This document shows positions 1-14,595 of a stretch of DNA of 64,000 bases, in pieces. Position numbers and translations under genes: made by a program. The stretch's first letter is position 1; every line of letters begins with the position of its first letter. Location of the stretch: NCBI GenBank assembly GCA_022749755.1, contig CM040452.1:16076350-16140349 (forward strand), written 5' to 3'. The notes beneath the pieces were generated by a model, which saw nothing but the letters and a program-made list of their open reading frames with translations, ran no database searches and was not told where the DNA came from. Origin of the DNA: Azadirachta indica (lineage: Eukaryota; Streptophyta; Magnoliopsida; Sapindales; Meliaceae).

Positions 1-63
1 AACAATAGTTTGTCGAAATCAAATGATTGAAGTTCGGAATTGCAAGGCTAGAAATTGAGTGGG

Positions 64-290
64 TAGAGCTGGCACATGAACCGGGCCAGTCCATGAAATT
101 GAATACCCAAGCGGGCTGGCATGTCGGGCCAGCCCAAGCAAGCACATTAGTCATGTCGACTGAGCCCGCTTTACAAACTGTGAGCCTGGTACAGCTCATG
201 AAGCCTGGCCCATGCGGGTCGTGCTGGGCCCGTTTTGGGCTGACTCGTAAGCTATGTCAGGTTCACCCACGAACTATTTTAACTTTCAGT
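64..290. mobile_element. Terminus and subterminal region of a hAT-like transposon (partial, runs off the analysed element)
   Basis: The segment opens with TAGAGCTGGCA and continues with many short GGGCC, GGCCC and AGCCCG words in an otherwise very AT-rich setting. This composition is typical of the ends of plant hAT elements. A closely similar end (TAGAGTCGGCA, read on the minus strand) closes the hAT element at 22396, which supports the reading. No transposase is seen beside it, so it is probably a non-autonomous or truncated copy. The 88-codon frame across it looks like a by-product of GC-rich repeats, not a gene. Confidence 0.45.
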
Positions 291-1950
291 TGACTTTGCA
301 AAATTATTTTAAAAATTTGACAATGAAAAAAATCGAACACAAAACATCAAACAATAATGTAAAAAGTTACCATTAGATCAATAACATTTATTTATAAAAC
401 TTGTATAAATAAACAATATTTACCAAATAGTACATCTTTAATTTATATTATTAATATCAATATTATTGATAAAAAAAAAATTTTATAATTTAAGATGATT
501 CAAATTTTATAATTATAACTATTATTATCATTAATAAAATCATAAAAATAAAAAATTTCATACATAATGTTAACAATTATCCAAATAATTTATATTTATG
601 AAAAATATTGTCATCTACAATAAATAATAAGTGATTATAAGGGAAAAAATAAGATGGTGGGACGCAACTCATGTCTTTTGTAATATTAGAATTTAAAAAT
701 TTACATAATAATTTAATTTTACAACGGTTTATAATTAAACTTAATATAAATTTCAAAAAAAAAATTATTGATTAGAATACATATTTAAAGTATTTAAAAA
801 AAAATTAACTTTTCCTATTTCACATCTCATCAAAATAACATAATTAAGATAACATAATAAAAATAAATATTTGATTTCTTCACAAAATAATTGATAACAA
901 TCATCAATAATTAATAATCCCAATTAAAATATATAATATAATATTATAATAATCAATGTATCATTATAATCATATAAATATATAAATCTTTTAGTGTAAA
1001 ATTTCTAAACCAAAATAAATTTTAAATTTCAATTTCAAATTTCAAATCAAAACCCATAATTATTGGAGTATTTTTACTATTAGGTTGGATTCTTGTCCTT
1101 GTAGAACACAAAAGCAATACAAATTATAATTGTTTAAATTAGCCAATTAAGTTCTTCATAATTATTTACAAATTTTTAATTTAATTAATTTTAGAATGTT
1201 TTTAAATTTATTTTCTAATAAAGAAATTTGCTAAAATAATAAAAACTAACAAAATTAAATAATTTTTAATAATTAGAACAATGATTTTTGACAAAATAAA
1301 AGTAATAAATTTATGTCAAATAAAATAACCAATTTGTAATTAATGAATTAATTTGTTGTAATATAATAATATAAGATTAACAGGACAAAGAATTTCTTAA
1401 AAAATATCTTTTTCTTTTCAAATTTGATTTTCTTATCTACCAAACAAAATATTTTTCTAAAAAATTATCAAAAAATAAAAAACTTTAAAATTTATTTAAT
1501 ATATTGTCTCTAACTTTATCATTTCTATTAAAAATTAGATCATAATTTACCACTACATTTATTTTTTTTTTTATTATAAGTTAGTAGAGAAATTATAGTA
1601 AATGTGTTAATTAAATTTGGTATTTTATTCTAACAAAATTTTTATTATTGACAATATTTTATATAAATTATTTAATTGTCTTAATCAAATTGATGATTAT
1701 TGTCAATTATATTTTTTTAACAATTAATTTATAAAAAATAAATATTTATTAAAATTAAAAAATTATGATATTAAAATATAATAATTGTTCCTTCAAATAA
1801 TTATAATAAAATTATATTTAAATAATTGTTAAAGATAAAATTATGCTTAAATTATACAATTTTATGGTATCAATAATAAAAATTCAAAAATAATATACTT
1901 AATAAATTTACTAAATGTTCATTTGTGATTAAATACATTATATTTATCAA
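291..1950. other. AT-rich intergenic DNA without a recognisable gene
   Basis: About 1.65 kb of very AT-rich sequence with homopolymer runs and no long open frame, RNA gene or clear terminal repeats. It may be decayed transposon filler between the hAT terminus on the left and the SINE-like head on the right. I see nothing else I can support. Confidence 0.6.
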
Positions 1951-1954
1951 TTAC

Positions 1955-2060
1955 AATAGGCAAATGGAGTTGACCCAGTGGTAAGGTCGTTGTTTGTGTT
2001 TCCTTGGTCGTGATTTCGAATTACTCCAACCTGATAATTAATACCCAGTCTTGTGTTGTT
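1955..2060 (+). mobile_element. tRNA-derived SINE head (Pol III A-box and B-box like)
   Basis: The stretch contains GACCCAGTGGTAAGG, which resembles a tRNA-like A box with the flanking sequence common in plant SINEs. About 45 bases downstream is GATTTCGAATTAC, a degenerate B box. The order and spacing fit the 5' head of a tRNA-related SINE. A clear tail and target-site duplications were not resolved, so the 3' limit is open. It does not fold as a full tRNA. Confidence 0.45.
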
Positions 2061-2663
2061 GTTCCCTTACTTTTTCTAACAATTTTTACCAACCAGATGA
2101 GCCCTGATCAAACTTTACTGAAGATGAAGATTATTATTGTTACTATTATCATGTGCCTAGCTACAACCGCCAATCTACAGTTGATAAGTTATTACTATGT
2201 GTATATATATATATATACATATGGTTCTGATCTTATCACACTCTCATCCATCCATGCATCGTCGGAAACTTCACATTTCCATAACAACAGCAACTAGAAT
2301 TTCAACTTTGCGTCAGTTTCATATATCCACGTACGCCTTCATCAACTCCAACTCCATTGAATTCAAATTCCAACATATATATCAGAACTGAAGATGAGAG
2401 ACAAAGCTGGGCTGCTAGCTGTTGCAGCAATTAATATGTAGATGTAGGTCCTGGATGTTAATGAATTCATGTACATTTCAAAAATGAAAACTAATCCAAC
2501 TTTAATTTTTCAGATTTCTTCTTTCAATTTTGGATTCCCGTTCTAATATTTTATTTCTCGCATGTTTCACATCTACCCCTACACCTGCACAAGCACAAGC
2601 TGGCATGTATTCTAGTTTAATTATTGCATTTGTACAAACAAGCAGCTTTCCAATATTTTATTC

Positions 2664-2696
<33 letters not shown>

Positions 2697-2748
2697 CATC
2701 ACATGGATTAAATTTAAGGAGGAATTGGTTGCTGCGTTGCGCGGTGTT
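2061..2748. other. Intergenic / 3' flank of SDR gene 1
   Basis: Sequence downstream of the minus-strand SDR gene 1 stop codon. It contains (TA)n tracts near 2205 and 2670-2695 and would hold the 3' UTR of that gene. Short plus-strand frames here are not convincing as genes. Confidence 0.5.
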
Positions 2749-4102
<1,354 letters not shown>

Positions 4103-5260
4103 TTCTATATCTATTTCTATTTCTATTAATTTTCAGTTGTTAGGTAAGGATTTATAGCGAGGCAGTGTTCATGAGTGTCTTCTTTGATCAGTATTTTAGT
4201 GGAACTGGTATAAGTTGAATTAAGAGTCCAAAAAGTAAGGAGTTGTTTGTTTTATTTATTTATACTAAACAACGCTTAACATGCATGCTTCTATATATTC
4301 TAAAAGCTGTTGTCATATTAGGCATAGATTACCAAATTAGTTCCTTAGTCTTCAACCACAACCCCAAATGGGGCCTCTAATTTGATAACAAAATTCCATA
4401 CCTTTTTAGGTGAATGCAGAAAATCCAATATAATTGAGACTCGTAGATATATTCAAATTTAAAATTCAAACAAAACAATATCTTTTTTTTTTTTAGAAAA
4501 GAAAAAATAAAATGAAAACTGTGATCCACATGATTACGTAACTTGACTGATAGAAAAATCCAATTAGGAGACCGCTAGCTTTTTATTTCCAGTAAAAGAT
4601 TTGTGTGTTTCCATACTGTACGAATTCTATAACTTGTCTTTTTACAGTTATTAAATTTTATGTTACATTTATTCAATTTAAATTTCTTCAAATTGAGATC
4701 ATATATACAATTAAATTAAAAAACAAAATAAGAAAAATAATCATTTAGTAATTGTAATATTATTACTCTCAAATCTATAGGTGCATGTTTCACAATAGTA
4801 ATTATATTAATTAAACTTATCGGTCACTAATGGCGGGCTGCGTATAAAATTCATGGGATGAAAAAATGGATAGTTGAAAACAACATTCTTTGAACGTCAA
4901 AAATGGCATCTCAGTTACCCTTATTTTAACACATATTATTAATTATTTAACAGTTTTTTTTTTAACTGACGTTATTGTAATTACAAGTAAATTACATCTG
5001 ATTATAATAATTAATAAGAGATGCTTGAATATTTTTTTTTTGGTTCTTTCTTTTTTAAGAATTGATATTATAATTAGAAGTTATTTGTTTTAATTAAGAA
5101 TTAACCACTCTGCATTCAGATACTAAGGTGCAATTATAATGTCGATCAACGATGAAAATGATGGAATATTTAGTTAATATGTAATATATCATTATATATC
5201 CAAACTTATTTTGGTTTTTTAAGAAAAATGATTAATACAAACATATATATTTATATATAT
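4103..5260. other. Intergenic region; promoter side of SDR gene 1
   Basis: The segment just right of 4102 should contain the 5' UTR and promoter of the minus-strand SDR gene 1. The rest is AT-rich with no gene. It ends in a TA-rich run directly against the left LTR of the Copia element. Confidence 0.5.
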
Positions 5261-5960
5261 TGTTAGCAAATGAGGGGTCAAAGTTAAAACATGCAACTAT
5301 AAAGAAATTGAGAAAATAATGAAAATAAATATTATATAGGACATATAACCATCCATCAAAATAACAATAATAAGTAGAAGGTATAACCGTTCATAGTAAA
5401 ATAAATCAGTAAAATAAATCGACACAAATATTTTATATGGAAAAACCTTTAAACAAATTAGGATAAAAATCACGGGTAAGTATAGGAGTATTTTACTATT
5501 TTAAAGTGAGAATTACAATTCTCTTTCTCGCTAATAACAAGGAAAAAACAACTCTCTAAATAAAAGTATTTCACATTCTCTCTTGAAATAGGAGAAACAA
5601 CTGTAAATTAAAAATACAACACAAAGAAAAAATTAATTTTTCTCTCTTTGTAAAAACTCTCAAAAGATGATTTTAGGATGGATGGAATGATAAAAAGGGT
5701 GAGGTATTTATAATGGTTTCCTTCTCCCTTTTTCCACACACATTTTACAATTTATTCCATAAATTTCTCTACCTACCAACCAGTACCTAAATTCAAATTT
5801 TCTTCATTTAACACCAACCTCATTAATAAAAAGAGTAAAAAAAGAGTAACTGCACTTTTGGTGTATTTCATGCTCACATACGGCACGATTTCTTTCATAA
5901 AATATGGCACTGTTCACCTATATAGTACTGTTCACCAAAACTGAACTTTACAATTTCACA
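5261..5960 (-). repeat. Copia 3' LTR (left-hand)
   Basis: Begins TGTTAGCAAATG on the plus strand and ends CAATTTCACA, so on the element's own strand it runs TG...CA as expected. It matches 9239-9940 along its length, including the ATAACCATCCATC and AAATCGACACAAATA blocks. A clean polypurine tract next to the inner end was not obvious. Confidence 0.88.
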
Positions 5961-6018
5961 TTCTGTCACTTAAAGTCACTTTTTGTAATCCTTCCTTACT
6001 TGTCAATTTCATGCTTAT

Positions 6019-8380
6019 TTACATTTCTACTAGGCCATATGAGGATTTACACCATATAAACTTGTCAGTGTTTATTGGCTTAGTCATTACATCTGCTAGG
6101 TTCTCATTAGTATATATCTTTTGCATATCTACATTTTCATCTTCTACTACTTCTCGAACAAAATAATATTGAACCCCTATGTGCTTTATTCTTGAATGAA
6201 ATGCTGGAATCCTTGCAATATGTAAAGGGCTCCGACTGTCACAAAACAAAGTGATTTTATCTTGTTTATGCCTGAGCTCTTCTAATAATCTTTGAATCCA
6301 AACAGCTTCCTTACAAGCTTGTGTAGCCGCCATTATTCTGCTTCTATGGTGGATAATACCACAATAGTTTATAGTTTTGAAACCCAGCTTATAGCTCCCC
6401 TTGCAAGTGTAAACACAGAGTCTGTAGTAAATTTCTTTTTATCTAGATTTCCTGCAAAATTTGAGTCCATATAACCCTTGACAGTGAATTTCGATCCTCC
6501 ATAACATAATGCAGCATTTGAGCTTCCTTTTATATATTTCAGGATCCTCTTCACAATTTCCTAATGCTCTCTACCAAGATTCGCTATAAAACGACTAATT
6601 GCTCCCACTGCTTGTGCAATGTCTAGTCTTGTGCATATTATAGCGAACATCAAACTTCTTACTGCTGATGCATACGGCACTCGAAACATCTTTCTCCTCT
6701 CTGCTTCATTGCTAGAACATATATTTGAGAATAACTTGAAATTAATAGGAAGTGGGGTAGAAATTGGCTTACTTTCTTGCATGTTGAAGAGTCGTAAGAT
6801 TTTTTTTTAAGTAATTCTTTTGAGATAGCCAAATCTTCTTATTATTTCTGTCTCGGTGAATTTGCGTCCCTAAAATCTTATTTGCTGGTCCCAAACCCTT
6901 CATTTCAAATTCCCTAGCCAATTGTGCCTTTAATTCTTGGACTCGATCTTTGTTACGGCCTGCTACCAACATGTCATCCACATACAACAACAAAATAATG
7001 AAATCATTATCGCCATCAAACCTCTTATAGTACGTACAATAGTCTGAGTTGAGTCTGTTGTATGCAAGGTTAATTATGAAGGAATCAAATCTCTTGTACT
7101 AACACCTTGGTGCCTGTTTGAGATCGTATAGAGACTTGTTTAACTTACAAACCAAATTCTCTTTACTTGTTTCAGTAAAACCTTCTGGTTGGAAGATATA
7201 GATTTCTTCTTCAAGTTTCCCATGAAAAAATGCAGTTTTGACATCTAACTGCTCAAGATGTAAATCAAATGTAGCACATATAGTCAGGACTACTTTGACT
7301 GTTGTAAGTCGAACTAATGGTGAAAATATCTCGTTAAAGTCAATACCTTCCTTTTGAATATATCTCTTCACTACCAATCGTGCATGATACCATTCCACTT
7401 AATCATTGCTATCCCGCTTAATCTTGTAGACCTATTTGTTACCAATGGCTTTTCTTTTATATGGTAAGAATACTATATCTTATTCTTATGTAGAGCTTCA
7501 GTTTCTTCTTATATTACTGTTATCCATAAAAATGCATCCGAGCTACTCGAATCTTCATGAAAAGTTGAGGGATCGCCATCCTCTGTTAGAAGACAGTATG
7601 CTACATTACTCTCCGTAACATACTCCGAGTGCCAAGTTGGTAGTTTTCTCTCGTGAGTTGATCAATGAACTTTTGGAGCCTTGAACCTAATTGGTTCTTG
7701 TACTTCTCTGGTGATGCTTCATAAAAGTCTGAAATTTCTTGTGCTTTATCAATTTTCACGTGTAATGTTGTAGTCTCTGAGCTTTCCTTCAATGTGCTAT
7801 CATCTCCATCTTTTTCTTGTAGTTGATTTTTTACAAAGATAACATCTCTGCTGAATATGACCTTGCGAGTAGTGGGATCCCACAAGCGTACCCTTTTACA
7901 CTATCAATATACTGTTTTGTTTCTCCCTTAAGCATGAATAGAACTGTAGCAATCTTTTCTGTCTTCAAAACCACAAGCGCTTTTCTAACAATCTTCATAA
8001 TCCCATTCTCAATATAAGTTTTATATCTAAGATCATCTTATTGTTTTAAAGACAATAGGTTCTTCTTCAAACCTTTGACATGTCGTACTTTTTTAATAGT
8101 GCGATCTGTTTTATCATGTATTTTTATCTTGACAATACCAATACCAGCGATCTCTAAGGCATGATCATCACCTATGTATACAGATCCTCAGAGAAGTTTA
8201 TATGTACGAAACTATTCTCTTCGAGAGGTTATGTGCCATGTTGCTCCTAACTCTATAAGCCTGACATTAGCAAGTCATTTTCTGCCTTCAAAAATTATTG
8301 TTGCCTCACCGTATAGTACTTCACCATCAGCTGAGGTATTTGCAACACAACTCTGAGCCTTTCATGTCTCGAAATCTTCA
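6019..8380 (-). pseudogene. Copia pol pseudogene (protease, integrase tail, RT, RNase H)
   Basis: Minus-strand fragments in order. The protease-like segment is around 8000-8320, where the expected Asp-Ser-Gly site reads Glu-Leu-Gly (ELGATWH), so the catalytic aspartate is lost. Next come a pre-integrase scrap, the integrase C-terminal piece at 7885-7601 (WDPTTRKVIFSRDV), the reverse transcriptase N-terminal half at 7398-7099, the RT segment with the YVDDM catalytic motif at 6993-6769, and RNase H at 6333-6019 with LADVMTK near its end. Several stops and frameshifts separate them, and the integrase DDE core is absent. It cannot encode a working polyprotein. Confidence 0.9.
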
Positions 8381-8384
8381 CTCT

Positions 8385-9124
8385 TCTTATTATTCTAACA
8401 ATCCTTTTTGACGTACCTTTTCTTGCCACAATTGTAGTACTTGACATTTTTCTTACATCTTGATTTTGATCTACCTTGATTCTAACTCCTATTGGACTTA
8501 TGTTTAGTTGATCTTCCTCTTGTCATCGATAACGCTTTTGCTTGGTGCGAACTCACATTTCTATCTTCCTTGTTTCTGCGTCTTTTTTCTTCTTCTAAGA
8601 CAGCGGCTATGACATCATTAAAGATTAGAGAGTCCGTTTGGACATTAGGTGTCAAGTTGATGATGAGTTGATCATACGAGTCAGGTAGACTTTGAAGTAA
8701 AATCTCCGCACGTTCATTTTCCTCCATTTTGTACCCCAACGTTGTAAGTTGTAAAAATAGTATTTTTAAGGTGTTGATATAATTAATCATCGATGTAGAT
8801 TCCACCATTTGAAGAGTGTAAAATCTTCTCTTTAAGAAGATTTTGTTGTGAGTGACCTGGCCTCATACAATTTTGTCAAAGTATCTCATATCTCTTTTGT
8901 CGTCTTCATCTCCTCCACACTAACTAATACTCCATCGGCTAATCTCAAGTGTAGATCGGCAATTGCATCACCGTCCATCTTGTTCCACTTGTCTTTATTG
9001 AAATCCGAGGGTTTTCGTTAATTGTTGTTAGGCACTTGTCCTTCCTTAAAATTGCCTTCATTTTCATTTTCCACAACGAAAAGTTATTTCTATTGAACTT
9101 CTCAATTTCGAACTTTGCTGCCAT
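8385..9124 (-). pseudogene. Copia gag pseudogene
   Basis: Starts at an ATG at 9124 with MAAKFEIEKFNRNNFSLW, the typical Copia Gag opening, and continues after a break with the UBN2-type segment (LLQSLPDSYDQLI) at about 8808-8482. Around 8400-8440 is a decayed CCHC zinc knuckle in which the first Cys and the His positions read Tyr, while the other two cysteines remain. In-frame stops interrupt it. Confidence 0.85.
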
Positions 9125-9227
9125 TGTTGACAACTATCTACTTCTCACTTATACCAGATTTCACTAATTAACCGTCAATAGTACTTGTAAATAGTAACTA
9201 TAAACAGTAGCCCGCACATCCAATAGT

Positions 9228-9237
9228 TCTGATACCA
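9228..9237 (-). other. Copia primer-binding site
   Basis: On the minus strand this reads TGGTATCAGA, the complement of the 3' end of plant initiator tRNA-Met, one base inside the 5' LTR. It fixes the element's orientation and the inner LTR edge. Confidence 0.85.
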
Positions 9238-9238
9238 C

Positions 9239-9940
9239 TATTAGCAAATTATGGGTCAAAGCAAAATACGCAACTATAATAAAATTAAGAAAATAATGAA
9301 AATAAATGTTATGTAAAAGATATAACCATCCATCAAAATAACAATAATAAATAGAAGATATAACCGTTCATAATAAAATAAAGCAGCAAAATAAATCGAC
9401 ACAAATATTTTACGTGGAAAACTTCCAAACAAATTAGGATAAAAACCATGGACAAGTATAAAAGTATTTCACTATTTTAAAGTGGGAATTACAACTCTCT
9501 TTCTCTCTAATAATAAAGAAATAACAATTCTTTAAATAGGAGTATTTCACACTCTCCCTCTCGAAATAGGAGAAATAACTTTAAGTGAAAAATACAACAC
9601 AAAAAAAAAAAAACTAATTTTTCTCTCTTTATAGAAACTCTCAAAAGATAATTTTGGGATGAATAGAATGATGAAAAGGGTGAGGTACTTATAGTGGTTT
9701 CTTTCTCCCCATTTTCCACACACATTCTACAATTTACTCCACAAATTTCTCTACCTACCAACTACTATCTAAATTCAAACTTTCTTCACCTAACACCAAC
9801 CTCATTAATAAAGAAAGTAAAAAAAGACTAGCTGCACTTTCGGTATATTTCGATACTCACATACGGTACAATACTGTTAATAGATATGGTACTATTCATT
9901 TATACAGTACTGTTCACCAAAAGTAAACTTTACAATTTCA
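9239..9940 (-). repeat. Copia 5' LTR (right-hand)
   Basis: Partner of 5261-5960. It ends (plus strand) at ...TACAATTTCA against a TA-rich tract. The terminal dinucleotide at 9239 is TA instead of TG, a decayed end. A frame of 84 codons inside it is an accident of LTR sequence. Confidence 0.87.
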
Positions 9941-10039
9941 TATTTATATATATATATATATATGTGTGTGTGTAAAATCTACACAAATAATAAAATGAGA
10001 GCATTATCTTCTGATCAGATTGAGATTGATATTCTTCTG

Positions 10040-10320
10040 AGTTAGTTTGTTATAATTTTGGGATTAAGAAGTCATTGAGTACTGCAAGTCCTCCATCGGT
10101 GTTCAACCTTAACCTTTTAATTAAGTCCTCATTATATATATAATTGACAAACGACGCAATTAAAATAATTGCCACTGAGTATTAGTATACATGCAATGCA
10201 GTACATTAATTAATCCCAGGCTGTTAATTAGGTAAGAGATATATATAATATATAGTTATATATAAGGGAGTCCTCACCGCCCAATGGAATGCTAAATTCC
10301 TTGCAAGTTGGTTCATGATA
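10040..10320 (-). pseudogene. Relic of a tropinone reductase-like SDR (pieces of exons 4 and 5)
   Basis: On the minus strand, 10318-10266 carries an exon 4 scrap: MNQLARNLAFHWAVRTP can be read, equivalent to the family's [12 protein letters not shown] segment joined across a deletion to its VRTP segment. Positions 10110-10040 carry an exon 5 tail (DGG followed by LAVLND) that continues into AAAATTATAACAAA. That same string forms the end of gene 2, including its stop. Order and strand match genes 1 and 2, so this is the rotted remains of another array member just downstream of gene 2. It has no start, no cofactor motif and no complete frame. Confidence 0.72.
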
Positions 10321-10616
10321 TATATATATATATATATATATTTGATGATGATGATTTTATCCGCAAAACGTATATATTTTATTGATCATGAATGAAGATA
10401 CACATCACGTACGTTATCATGATAGCCCGGTAGATGGACTATCATATTACATGGTTTTATTCAAGACTAGAATTAAGAAGCAAATTATAAAGATGAATCT
10501 CTCATTTTATATATTAATATGGCAAACGAGGCATCATCGCATTGTGAGCAAAGATAAATATATAACAAGTATCCTGTAATAATAGATCGATATTGTCTCC
10601 AAGCTAGTTAACTTTG

Positions 10617-12113
<1,497 letters not shown>

Positions 12114-13884
12114 TAGTTTTCTTGTCCTGGACTTAAATTAATTTATTTATTATTATGGAAACTGTACTTAATAATAGAGAGAATTACAGAAATATTGGCT
12201 TGATTTAGAAATGCATCTACGTACTTCTTTTTATAGATCAATGAACCTACATACTGATAATTTTTTTAAGGATTAGATATAGACCGAGACTTCTTCCAAT
12301 TAAAAGATACCTACCAATTATTATATAATGTTTACCAAGTTATATATGCTTAATTGATTCTACAAGTAGTACACACCATATTAATTTGATCAAAATATGG
12401 TGTTAGATTAATATTTTTATTTAAAGATATTTTGAATTATATATATATATATATATCATCAAGTAGCACGCAAAATTTTCATTTATGGAAAAGAAATTAG
12501 AATATGATCAATATGTATTCTTTCATGAGTACGTAACACACATAATTTTTTATTAACTTATTATTTATTTGTTTAGGTCAAAATAATTTTTAAAGTCATT
12601 CATAATGAGAAACCCATGTTTCTCGTTACAGTACATTATAGAATATAGACTATATGACACTTGCTGATTGATTACCTTTTATTTTAAGACGTTGGTCATC
12701 CATAATTTAGCAAGTCACATATAATTAATTAATTCACTAATTTTATAATTATCAAACTGTCATCAATACCATTACCTCTAGCCTCTACGTGGGTTCCATT
12801 GACTTTTAAAAGAAATGCTTAATTTTAAGAATATTTTAAAAATACTCTTTAAAGTGATGGAAGCGGCTTGAGGTGAGGGTGGTGTGAGGATGGAGGCAGC
12901 GGCCTGAGGGTTGAGTGAACGAGAGTAAGGTTGGATTTAAAACTCTATCGGTTTAGGATAAAGGTTTGTAAAGTTTTTTTTAATATTAAAAATTACATTA
13001 AATATAATTTATTTAAAATTAATTCATTAGTGATGGGATCCGAAAATATATTATCTAAAATACAAAATTATCCTTACAAAGTGACTTTTAACTATAACAA
13101 AAATGGCGACAAAAAGATAATAGGAGTATTAGTCAAAGTTTGGAGGCGATGAATTATTAAAAATAAAAGTAAGAGTATCAAACATTATCCTACCTATCAG
13201 AAAATTATTTAAAATAAACAAAATTAAAAAATTACTTCAAAAATATAAATTCATTGTTTGTTTAAAAACATAAGGAAAATGTAATACCCAAGCCAAAATT
13301 TGTAATTCTTTATGATTTTGATCATAATATGAATTATTTTTATTTCCTTTTAGTTTGATTAACTCCTTTCCTTGTTTCTTCTCCCGTTTTAATTATACCG
13401 TACGTTTCATTCGAGTGGCTGCCTATAGCGAATTTCTGACACTTTGTCAAATTAGTTTAGCCAGCTTGTTTATAAGCGAAACTTTAGGAGTATTCATAAA
13501 AACATTATTTTTAAATTTTAAATTTCAATTTTTTTTAAAAGAAAAAACTATAGTGGAAAGAAAATTTGAACTCCAAATTTATTTACAATTCCAAAAAAAT
13601 TTATTAGATTGACGAAATAAAACACCATGCGTACGTTTCATTGATCTACCAAATTGTTTTACTATGTCATTGATTTATTAGGATTAATTAATTGGCCAAA
13701 TATATATATATATATATATATGATGAGATGTTAAACTATGAGTGAATTATTTGCGTTTGTTATTCTTTTCAAGTTTAATATATTTATTTTAGCTTAATTG
13801 AATTCCAGTTCAGTTAATTTATTATATATATGTATATATATATATATATATTAATTGGCCTTTAATTCTTAATAATTAGTTATT
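12114..13884. other. Intergenic region with microsatellites, no gene recognised
   Basis: Holds the upstream region of SDR gene 2 (right of 12113), (TA)n tracts near 12440, 13700 and 13830, and AT-rich filler. Short frames at 12931-13152 and 13355-13612 are low-complexity and show no family features. Confidence 0.5.
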
Positions 13885-14080
13885 GGTGGGAAGAAGAATC
13901 CATTAATTGACAGTAAAGCCCCCATCGACAGAAACAGTCTGACCAGTTATGTTATGTAAGAAGCTAGCTTCATAAAAATGCTACCAATGTTGAAGACACG
14001 CCTAGCTTAGCTAGCCTTCTCTGGCTTCGGCTTTCCGGTTCGTCCAACACATTAATTGGAGTTCGACCCAGGATTTCTCG
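13885..14080 (-). pseudogene. Relic of a tropinone reductase-like SDR (exon 5 only)
   Basis: Read on the minus strand this resembles the final exon of the SDR family: RTPIN near the start, then a stretch matching VSS-LVAFL, then ASYIT, TGQTVSVDGG and FTVN before a stop. Small insertions (a duplicated GTTATGTTATG and a run of TAGCT words) shift the frame at least twice. No other exons were found to its right. It is a second dead array member between genes 2 and 3. Confidence 0.8.
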
Positions 14081-14556
14081 GAGGATAGACACAGCAGTAA
14101 CTCCACATCAATGCAATAATGACGGAAATTCTTTTTTTTTTTTTTTTAAATTAAGCAACATAACGAAGCTCATCTTTTTATTTTGGAGGTAAACTACAAA
14201 ACAACTAAGATATGGATCCATTCAATTAGGTATTTTTATGAAGAATCAATCTATGAGTATAAACATCTAGGTAATATTACTATATATTCTGTTCACATCT
14301 AGTCTTTTTCAATAAGTTATATTATTTGACCCTTAATCCAATTTATTTGATCACTTTTCACTAATAAATAAATTTATTAAACTATTCTAAACATATGTAA
14401 TTTGTATATATAATACGACCAACAATTTTGATAAGTACCAAAACCATGCGTGTAACTAAATTAATTAATAATCAGTCAGTCTCGAATAATAATCGTAATA
14501 TATGAACCATATATACATATATATATATATATTGAATAATAATAGTAATATATGAA

Positions 14557-14595
<39 letters not shown>

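Larger units (their letters stand above)
5261..9940 (-). mobile_element. Degenerate Ty1/Copia LTR retrotransposon, minus orientation
   Basis: A 4.7-kb element bounded by two direct LTRs (5261-5960 and 9239-9940). Read on the minus strand, a primer-binding site TGGTATCAGA sits next to the 5' (right-hand) LTR, and decayed gag, protease, integrase tail, reverse transcriptase and RNase H segments follow in Copia order. The integrase catalytic core is missing: the pre-integrase segment runs almost directly into the integrase C-terminal WDP segment near 7880-7920. Stops and frameshifts break gag and pol. The LTR copies have clearly diverged over their first 170 bases, so this is an old, immobile copy. 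Both flanks are (TA)n-like, which hides any target duplication. The gag and RT style resembles Tork/Tnt1-type Copia. Confidence 0.93.

Noticed and set aside
1955..2060. A functional tRNA gene
   Set aside because: A and B boxes are degenerate and no cloverleaf with an anticodon arm could be formed; a SINE head fits better.
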